A stretch of DNA of 20,156 bases from JBLHKW01 sp047618565 (GTDB lineage Bacteria > Planctomycetota > UBA1135 > GCA-002686595): assembly GCA_047618565.1 (NCBI GenBank), contig JBLHKW010000098.1, forward strand, positions 1-20,156. Direction: 5' to 3'. Positions 14,226 to 20,156 of this stretch are shown piece after piece; position 1 is the stretch's first letter; every line of letters begins with the position of its first letter. Position numbers and translations under genes: made by a program. The notes beneath the pieces were generated by a model. The model did no database searches and was not told the origin of the DNA. It saw only the letters and a program-made list of their open reading frames with translations.

Positions 14226-16511
14226 TCAGGGCCCCGGACGTACGGGCCGACCGGCCTCGCAGGCCTCGAGCACGGCACGCAGCACCGCCACGCGCCGTCC
14301 CTGGCCCTGCTCCCGGGCCAGCGCGAGCGCGCGCCGGGCGACCTCGAGCGCGCGCGCGAAATCGCCGGTCTCTGCCAGCGCCGCCGCCAGGGTGCCCAGG
14401 ACCTCGGCCCCGGCCTGCGGGCCGCCCAGCGGCTCCACCAGGGCCAGCGCGCGGCGGCCATCGCGCACACTCGCGCTGGACGAGGTCGACAGAATCCAGG
14501 CCAGCTTCTGGCGCGTCGAGGGGGAACGCGGATCCTCGGAGAGCAACGACTCGTACACGCCGACGGCCAGGGCGTACTCGCCCAGGCGTTCGTGGCTACG
14601 GGCCAGCAGACGACGCGCCTCGACGTTGCCGGGATCGAACTCGAGCATCCGCAGGCAAGCCGCACGCGCGCGCTGCCCGGCGCCCGCGTTGAAATGCAGC
14701 ACGGCGACGTTCAGGTGCGCCGGACTGTAACGGGGTTCGATGCCCAGGGCCTGCTCCAGGAACGCCAGGGCCTCATCGTTCACACCGCCGCGGGCCAGCA
14801 GCGTGCCCAGGTTATAGGTGGCGAGCAGGTGCGTCGGATCGAGTTCGATCGCGCGCCGGTAGGCGTCGATGGCTGACGGCTCCTGACCCTGCTGCGCGCA
14901 CAGCAGGCCGTACTCGTAGAACACGGTCGCACGCGGCGGCCGCACGGCGAGCGCGAGCTGATACTCCCGCTGTGCGCCCTCGAAGTCGCCCGCGCGCCGC
15001 AGGCTGCGGCCACGATCGCAATGCCACTTGGCGCGGTCCGGGGCCCCCTCACTCACCCCGCCGAGTAGCCCCACTGTGGGCAGCGCGAAGGCCACCAGGC
15101 TCAGGAACACCGGGCCCCATTTTCCACGCCGCGCCCAGCGCACGACCGACAGCAAGCCGTAGGCCGCGAAGAGGACCGCCAGCGGCAGCAACGGGACCCG
15201 GTAGCGCGCCGCCGCGAAGAACGGGAGCAGAGACACGAGCAGGACGACGCCGGAGGAAGCGAGCAAGAGCCCCGTCTCCGTGCGCGCGGCCTGCGCGCGA
15301 CCGCCCTCGGCGCGCGCCGTGGTGGCAGCGCGCGCGATGCGCGCGACACGCCGCCGATCGGACCACCAGGCCGCAAACCCGACGAGGGCACCGGCCAGGT
15401 AGACCGAAAACGGACCGGGCAGGCGCGAGAGCACGGCCGAGTGCTCGCGTTCCAGAACGAGCACCTTGTTATGGGAGATCTCCGCCGGGGCCAGGGTCAT
15501 GCGCAGCTTGCGAGCGGTCAGGCTCAGAGCGCGCGACGGATCGCCAGTGATGGCGGCCAGGGCCTGCTCGACAAACCAGCTCGAGACCTGGCGCTGGGTC
15601 AGCTCACGCCCGACGCGACGCTGCACCGACGCGACCACCGCCGGGTAGTCGTAACAGGTATCGAAACGACCGATGCCCGGCAACTCCCCCCCGATCTGCC
15701 CGGTCGCACGCGCGTGGTTTCCGAGGAACAGGTTCACGCCCAGGCCGGTCGTGATCGGCACGAACTCGCCGGATGCGCGCCAGTTGCGCAGGGTCGCGGG
15801 CGCGATGGCCAGCAGGCATGCGAGCAGAAACGCGCCGGCCGAAGTCCACGGCGAGCCGGAGAGCGCCCGTCGATGGACCCACGTCCCCCATACGAGGACC
15901 AGGGGCAGGAGCGCGAGTGCGTTCGGGCGCACGAGCGCTGCCAGCCCGAGGACCGCGCCGGCGAGCAGAGCACGCCCCACACCCGGGCGTTCGCTCCAGG
16001 CCGCGAGCAGCTGCCAGAGCCCCAGCAAGAGCACGGTCAACAGGGCCGTCGCGTGGAACTCGGCCTCGAAGTAGATCGGCACCCATGCGCTCCCGAAGAG
16101 CGCCGCGGCGGTCAGCCCCACGGCCGGGTCGGCCAGGCGCCGGCCCAGGCGGTAGATGAGGAAGACAGCGATCAGGCCCAGTCCGGCCTGCACGATGCGC
16201 GGCGCGACGTAGCCGGGCCCGAAGACGCGGTAGATCAGCGCCAGAAAGACCGGATAGCCGGGCGGCCGCAGGTAGGGCGTCGTCTCGAGCTCGGGGTCGG
16301 GCAGGTGCGCCGGTCGCACCCAGTCCTCGAACGCCATCGAACGCGCCCAGTTGTCGTGGAAGCCCGCGTCGATGAACGGGTGTTCGAAGTCAGGCGCGGC
16401 CGCGAACTCCGCCACGTAGAAGGCCCTCAGGAGCGCGGTCACGCACAGGATCACGACCAGGATGGACGCCTCCTTGCGGGTGACTGCCGGCTGGGTGCGC
16501 TCGTCGCTCAT
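14226..16511 (-). CDS. GT39/PMT-like membrane glycosyltransferase fused to TPR repeats
   Basis: A 761-aa protein. After a first membrane helix (about 15-34) comes an outer loop with FIDAGFHDNWARSM (46-59, acidic D48 and D53) and then RPPGYPVFLALIYRVFG (82-98), the signature of ArnT/PMT-type GT-C glycosyltransferases. About ten further hydrophobic segments follow to about residue 485. Residues 490-761 form a TPR solenoid of several recognisable units (for example AIDAYRRAIELDP and ALAFLEQALGIEP). GT39 enzymes move a sugar from a polyprenyl-phosphate onto protein or lipid. The TPR domain would add a protein-binding module; its side of the membrane is not determined. The frame continues upstream to 16781 only because repeat copy B is open in that frame. 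The true start is most likely MSDERTQ at 16511, 44 bases downstream of the repeat. Confidence 0.88.
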   Translation of the reverse strand: MSDERTQPAVTRKEASILVVILCVTALLRAFYVAEFAAAPDFEHPFIDAGFHDNWARSMAFEDWVRPAHLPDPELETTPYLRPPGYPVFLALIYRVFGPGYVAPRIVQAGLGLIAVFLIYRLGRRLADPAVGLTAAALFGSAWVPIYFEAEFHATALLTVLLLGLWQLLAAWSERPGVGRALLAGAVLGLAALVRPNALALLPLVLVWGTWVHRRALSGSPWTSAGAFLLACLLAIAPATLRNWRASGEFVPITTGLGVNLFLGNHARATGQIGGELPGIGRFDTCYDYPAVVASVQRRVGRELTQRQVSSWFVEQALAAITGDPSRALSLTARKLRMTLAPAEISHNKVLVLEREHSAVLSRLPGPFSVYLAGALVGFAAWWSDRRRVARIARAATTARAEGGRAQAARTETGLLLASSGVVLLVSLLPFFAAARYRVPLLPLAVLFAAYGLLSVVRWARRGKWGPVFLSLVAFALPTVGLLGGVSEGAPDRAKWHCDRGRSLRRAGDFEGAQREYQLALAVRPPRATVFYEYGLLCAQQGQEPSAIDAYRRAIELDPTHLLATYNLGTLLARGGVNDEALAFLEQALGIEPRYSPAHLNVAVLHFNAGAGQRARAACLRMLEFDPGNVEARRLLARSHERLGEYALAVGVYESLLSEDPRSPSTRQKLAWILSTSSSASVRDGRRALALVEPLGGPQAGAEVLGTLAAALAETGDFARALEVARRALALAREQGQGRRVAVLRAVLEACEAGRPVRPGP

Positions 16512-16555
16512 GGATTCAGATTGAGGCCGGCCTCGCCGATGGGCACTGGATTCTA

Positions 16556-16751
16556 GCCCGAATAATTCATGGAGACGCGGCCCAAACGCGACGACCGGCC
16601 GGCTTCGCCGTCCTTTCGGCTTCTGGCGGCACTTCTCGCGCGTTGGCATCCTCGACGACCCGTAAGGGTCGCCTCCGGGGCCAACGCGCGAGAAGTGCCA
16701 CCAGAAGCCGAATCGACGCGTTTTGGCTCGCGCTTCATGAATTATCCGGGC
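16556..16751 (-). repeat. Dispersed palindromic element, copy B (196 bp, full length)
   Basis: Same element as copy A in reverse orientation, same length, three substitutions in 196. One of the three (an A to G at the plus-strand ATTCATGGAG) is specific to this copy, since copies A and C agree there. It lies between the M28 peptidase stop and the start of the GT39-TPR gene. Its right end, in element orientation, faces the GT39-TPR start 44 bases away. TA lies next to its plus-strand left edge and CA next to the other edge. Confidence 0.92.
16615..16712 (-). repeat. Nested stem-loop inside repeat copy B
   Basis: Arms 16615-16647 and 16680-16712 pair over 33 bases with a single non-identity, which is a U-G wobble in a minus-strand transcript and a C-A mismatch in a plus-strand one. 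The same CGACCC-TTAC-GGGTCG inner hairpin is present in the loop. Confidence 0.85.
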
Positions 16752-16793
16752 CAGCAGGCTGTCGGAGCGCTGGCGATCCACGATGCACCGATC

Positions 16794-19067
16794 TCAAAGG
16801 GCGAGCCGCGTGCCGATCAGGATCGTGTCCCCGGACCGCCGCTGGAGGTAGCTCGGGCCGCAGGCGTCACGCAAGCGCTGGACCTCGGGCGAGGGACGCA
16901 GGTACTGGTCGACGACGGTGACCGTGGCCGGACTCCCGTCGCGGAGCACCAGGATCAACTCGAGGCCCTCGGACGGCAGCGCGACGAGCAACAACACGTC
17001 GTCGGGCGTCGCTGCCTCGATCTGCTCGCCATCCTCGACGACGATACGCGCCTCGGCCAGCACTCCCGGAGCGAAACGCAGCCAGGTGCGGTCGGCGCCG
17101 CCAGGTGAACGCAGGATGAGGCGCACTGTGCGCGATTCATCGCCGTCCTCGACATCGAACGGCTCGAGCTCGGGCGGGGCGATGGCCAGGACTTCCGCCG
17201 AGACGGCGGGCCCCGTCAGCATGCCCGACCAGACGCTCGTGGGCTCGACCGAAAACCCTTCGCCAAGGGCTGGCGGCAGGTCCCTCCGCTCGGCGTCCGT
17301 GAGGATACTGGCCGTGCCCTTATCGGCGTCGACGACGTGGTGGAAGCTGACGTGAGTGGGCACCTCCACACTCACGCGCTCCTGGACCAGCGCGCTGCTC
17401 GACGCCGCGGCCAGGCCCAGGCCTGCGACGAGCACTGCTCGCCTGCGGGCCTGCGGGCTGACGGCCTGCGCGATCGGTACCAGCCAGGGAGCGCTCGCAG
17501 TCATGACCAGCACGAGCATGCCGGCGGCTCCCAACCCGAACGCCAGCGCCAGCCCGTGAAGCAGGGGCGACCAGAGCGACATGGTGACGCACAGGACCAG
17601 CAACGCCAGCACCATGCCCGATGTGCGCTCGAGCCCGCGCTGAATGCGAGGGATGGACAGGCCCAGCAGCGCGCCAGCGAGGGGCACGATGAAGAGGTGC
17701 GCCGCGCCGGGCGCGGCCCAAGCGCTGAGCACCGCAGCAGCGAGCCAGAGCACGCAGAGACCGAGGAAGGACTCGAGGCTCGAGCGGCCGAAGCGCGCCG
17801 CGAGGGTCAGGACCAGCAGGGTCGTGCACAGGTAGGCGATCCAGACCTGGATCGGGTGCAGCGCTCCCACGGGACCGGGGCGCAACCCGAGCAGCAGGCC
17901 GGTCGCAGTTCCGGCGAGTGCGGCGGCGGCCCAGACACCGAGGGCAGCGACGGCCGCCCACAGGACGCGCCGCCAGCGCACGCCCGCGGCACGACGGGCG
18001 CGAGCGATGCAGACCGTGAGCAGAAGGGCCTCGAACACCAGGAAGACCCGATTCCAGCGTGCGTGCCAGCGCACCATGCCGCGCCCGAAGAGATCGAAGT
18101 AGACCAGGTCCCCGCGCGCGCGCGGCTGCTGCGTGCGGCAGTACGCTCGCACCAGGGGCAGCACGTTGTCCCCGTGGTGCTGGAGGCTGCGCGGGTCGAG
18201 CCGATCGAGCGCATCGTTCGCGGTGTGGTAGTTGTGAGATTCCTCGATGAACGCGAAGTTCACTCCGGCCAGGCCCTCATCCCGGAACGGAGAGAAATCG
18301 GTGTCGTTGGGCATGCGCCGGTAGACCTCGACCGAGTAGGAGGTGGCCGCGGGCCGGGGCGCGCTGGCGGCGTAGAGCTCCATCAACCACGCATTGCCTG
18401 CTCCGGTCTCGAACAGCAGGCTCGGACCGGAGCTGCCACGCGCTTCCAGGTTGATCACCGCGTCGATGCGCTCCATCCACGGGTTGTGGTCGACGAAGGC
18501 GTGCGCCCCCAGCAGACCGATCTCCTCCCCATCCGTGATCAGGAAGGACACCCTCTCGCGGCCAGGCTCTTCCTGGGCACCCAGGGCGCGTGCGATCTCG
18601 AGCAAGCACGCCACACCGGACAGGTCGTCCCCCGCTCCCGGTCCGGCCGGGACCGAATCGTAGTGCGCGACCAGCAGGATGCCCGGCTTCGTGACGCCGT
18701 CGCTTTCCTCATCGAACCCTGGATAGCGCGCGAGCACGTTCTCGACCTGTCCACAAACACCCTGGCCATTGCACGCCATCCGGGCCTGGACCTGGGTCGT
18801 GAGCCCGAGCTGTTCGAACTCCGCCACGATGTCCTCGCGCAACACTCGATTGGCTGCGCTGCCGACCGGGTGCGCGCCCGCAGGCAACAGACGTTCGAGG
18901 GTGGCCAGCGCACGTGCCCCGGAGAAGACCCCCACCGGTGCGTCCGGCGCGAGAGCGGGTGCGGGGCGCCCGGCGGCGACGACCAGGATGAAGGTACCGA
19001 TGGCGAGAGCCCAGGCTGCGATGAGCCAGTTGCCGCTGACGGCGGTGCGAGCATCGGGAAGAGCCAT
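16794..19067 (-). CDS. M28-family zinc metallopeptidase with multi-pass membrane domain (ERMP1/Pff1-like layout)
   Basis: A 757-aa protein. One N-terminal membrane segment (about 14-32) is followed by an M28 aminopeptidase domain (about 45-310) with a full set of expected di-zinc ligands: AHYD (His135), GAGDDLSG (Asp147), DGEEIG (catalytic Glu181, ligand Glu182), NLEARG (Glu208) and HNYHTANDALDRLD (His281). Residues about 330-570 contain around eight hydrophobic segments, and a soluble domain closes the protein (about 570-757). This arrangement matches eukaryotic ERMP1 and the vacuolar protease Pff1 rather than simple secreted M28 enzymes. The peptidase domain would be extracytoplasmic. The start at 19067 has no Shine-Dalgarno; a TAGGCT lies nine bases upstream at the edge of repeat copy C. 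The gene is flanked by repeat copies B and C in inverted orientation. Confidence 0.9.
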   Translation of the reverse strand: MALPDARTAVSGNWLIAAWALAIGTFILVVAAGRPAPALAPDAPVGVFSGARALATLERLLPAGAHPVGSAANRVLREDIVAEFEQLGLTTQVQARMACNGQGVCGQVENVLARYPGFDEESDGVTKPGILLVAHYDSVPAGPGAGDDLSGVACLLEIARALGAQEEPGRERVSFLITDGEEIGLLGAHAFVDHNPWMERIDAVINLEARGSSGPSLLFETGAGNAWLMELYAASAPRPAATSYSVEVYRRMPNDTDFSPFRDEGLAGVNFAFIEESHNYHTANDALDRLDPRSLQHHGDNVLPLVRAYCRTQQPRARGDLVYFDLFGRGMVRWHARWNRVFLVFEALLLTVCIARARRAAGVRWRRVLWAAVAALGVWAAAALAGTATGLLLGLRPGPVGALHPIQVWIAYLCTTLLVLTLAARFGRSSLESFLGLCVLWLAAAVLSAWAAPGAAHLFIVPLAGALLGLSIPRIQRGLERTSGMVLALLVLCVTMSLWSPLLHGLALAFGLGAAGMLVLVMTASAPWLVPIAQAVSPQARRRAVLVAGLGLAAASSSALVQERVSVEVPTHVSFHHVVDADKGTASILTDAERRDLPPALGEGFSVEPTSVWSGMLTGPAVSAEVLAIAPPELEPFDVEDGDESRTVRLILRSPGGADRTWLRFAPGVLAEARIVVEDGEQIEAATPDDVLLLVALPSEGLELILVLRDGSPATVTVVDQYLRPSPEVQRLRDACGPSYLQRRSGDTILIGTRLAL

Positions 19068-19082
19068 GGCGCCAGAAGCCTA

Positions 19083-19171
19083 GCCCGGATAATTCATGAA
19101 GCGCGAGCCAAAACGACGGCGAAGCCGGCCGGTCGTCGCGTTTGGGCCGCGTCTTCATGAATTATTCGGGC
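19083..19171 (+). repeat. Dispersed palindromic element, copy C (89 bp, internally deleted)
   Basis: Both ends of the element are intact and identical to copy A over all 89 bases, but the 107 bases corresponding to 2881-2987 of copy A are missing, which removes the whole nested stem. The junction reads AAAACG-ACGGCG. It is bounded by CTA on the left and TAG on the right, so both edges show a TA. It sits in the divergent spacer between the M28 gene and the plus-strand TPR gene. Confidence 0.92.
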
Positions 19172-19257
19172 TAGCAGGCCGCAGCGCCCCGGCGAACCGT
19201 CAAGGACGCACGCCGAACGGGCCGACGCCGGCCCTGGAGGTCCGGAGCGGGGACTCG

Positions 19258-19263
19258 TACCCT
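19258..19263 (+). promoter_or_regulatory. Putative -10 box for a leaderless transcript of the TPR/FG-GAP gene
   Basis: TACCCT is followed by six bases (GTGGGC) and the ATG at 19270, similar to the TAGACT-seven-ATG arrangement at 2778 and 3044. No convincing -35 is visible. Confidence 0.28.
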
Positions 19264-19269
19264 GTGGGC

Positions 19270-20156
19270 ATGTCGAAGTTCACGCTGTTGCTGTTCGTGT
19301 TGCTCGTCGCGGGTCTCGGGGTGTGGTGGGTCAGCCAGTCCGGGGGCGCCGACGGCGGGAAGCCGCCGACGACCGAAGAGACCCTGGCGCGCGAGAGAGC
19401 TGCGGCGCACTTTGCGGAAGCCGCCTACTCGGATGCGCGCAACGATCTGGCGACACTGGTCGACATTCCGAAGCCGCGCGCCGAGGATCTCGCGCGCGCC
19501 GCGGCGGTGGAGTTCATGGACGGGCAGCACGCGGCGGCACTGGCTGTCCTGGAGCGCCTCGAGCGGAGCGCCCCGAACGATCCGGCGCTGCACTACATCC
19601 GCGGTCGCATCGCGGTCGGCACGGGTGAGTTCGAGAGCGCTCTGACCGAGTTCCGCGCGGTCTTGAAGGTCGCACCCGAGGATCTGCCCGCGCGCCTCTG
19701 CCTGGCGAACGTGCTCGACGACCTGGATCAGGACGAGGAGGCCAAGCAGCTGTACCAGGCCATCATCGAAGGCGGTATCGAGCACGGCGGCGCCTGGTAC
19801 GTGAGCGCCGCGTACCGGCTCTCGCGCATCGCCGTGCACGAGGATCCGGACGAGGCCCGCCGCCTGCGCGCCATCTGGCAGCAGCTCGAGGAACGCGGCT
19901 ACAAGGCCGTCACCACGGCCCAGCTTGACCGCGGCAATTTCGGCGATGTCCCGCCGCCGGGCGCCCGCCAGAACCTCGCTCCTGCGTTGCCCGAAGTCCC
20001 CCTGTGGACCCGGCAGGCAACGCTCCTGGCCGAGCTCGCGAACGTGCACCAGCTCTTCCTGCACGACCTCGACGGGGACCGCTCCCTCGATATCGTCGCG
20101 GGCGGCGAGCAGGGACTCTTCATCGCGATCCAGGACGATCCCTTCACATTGCGACA
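19270..20156 (+). CDS. TPR and FG-GAP/VCBS-repeat exported protein (3' end outside window)
   Basis: The open frame begins at ATG 19270 and continues without a stop for 295 codons to the window edge. Residues 4-21 form one hydrophobic segment after a short MSK start, a signal peptide or anchor. Residues about 40-205 are TPR-like (for example ALHYIRGRIAVGTGEFESALTEF, pattern from 107). The segment DLDGDRSLDIVAGGE (266-280) is a calcium-binding FG-GAP/VCBS motif, the first blade of a probable beta-propeller. Proteins with TPRs followed by FG-GAP repeats, and often an ASPIC/UnbV domain, are common in planctomycetes; whether ASPIC/UnbV is present lies beyond the window. The start is 98 bp from repeat copy C. 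An antisense open frame over the same bases is a shadow. Confidence 0.85.
   Translation, partial: MSKFTLLLFVLLVAGLGVWWVSQSGGADGGKPPTTEETLARERAAAHFAEAAYSDARNDLATLVDIPKPRAEDLARAAAVEFMDGQHAAALAVLERLERSAPNDPALHYIRGRIAVGTGEFESALTEFRAVLKVAPEDLPARLCLANVLDDLDQDEEAKQLYQAIIEGGIEHGGAWYVSAAYRLSRIAVHEDPDEARRLRAIWQQLEERGYKAVTTAQLDRGNFGDVPPPGARQNLAPALPEVPLWTRQATLLAELANVHQLFLHDLDGDRSLDIVAGGEQGLFIAIQDDPFTLR

Noticed and set aside
17337..19160. Long plus-strand open frame of 607 codons antisense to the M28 gene
   Set aside because: Low-complexity, charged translation without domains. It overlaps a gene with complete zinc motifs and runs into the repeat; a GC-rich shadow.
19171..20064. Minus-strand open frame over the end of the window
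   Set aside because: The plus frame from 19270 has a signal segment, TPRs and a calcium-binding FG-GAP motif; the minus frame has none.

Overview
This is a GC-rich bacterial chromosome segment, roughly two thirds G+C by eye. The gene content resembles a Planctomycetota-type genome: two lipoprotein sulfatase-like hydrolases, a regulatory-carboxypeptidase-like repeat protein, TPR and FG-GAP/VCBS proteins, several very hydrophobic glycosyltransferase-type proteins, and few clear Shine-Dalgarno sites. The lineage is an inference; no rRNA or other marker gene is present. I see no tRNA, rRNA, CRISPR array, integrase or transposase.

Layout. Positions 1-1557 (+) hold apaH and a small SAM methyltransferase, probably co-transcribed. 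They converge on a THUMP-type RNA methyltransferase (1619-2770, -). A divergent spacer (2771-3056) contains repeat copy A, followed by an STT3/GT-C-like membrane protein (3057-5000, +). From 19067 down to 5031 every gene is on the minus strand. In transcription order these are an M28 peptidase with a multi-pass membrane domain, a GT39-like membrane protein fused to TPRs, a sulfatase-like lipoprotein, a DprE2-like SDR, a DprE1-like FAD oxidase, a second sulfatase-like lipoprotein, a beta-sandwich repeat protein and a PLP-dependent threonine/serine dehydratase. A plus-strand TPR/FG-GAP gene starts at 19270 and runs off the window.

How the genes may work together. The DprE1/DprE2-like pair would epimerise a polyprenyl-phosphate pentose. 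The two GT-C-type proteins belong to a class that uses polyprenyl-phosphate sugars outside the membrane. The two sulfatase-like lipoproteins and the repeat protein would also act outside it. A cell-envelope glycan role is a reasonable inference but is not proven.

The most unusual item is a dispersed palindromic element of 196 bp, in two near-identical full copies (A and B) and one 89-bp internally deleted copy (C). It has terminal inverted repeats, a nested 33-bp stem and an inner tetraloop hairpin. The three copies occupy the only three spacers over 200 bp, and each points toward the start of the next gene. There is no gene-free stretch longer than 300 bp.
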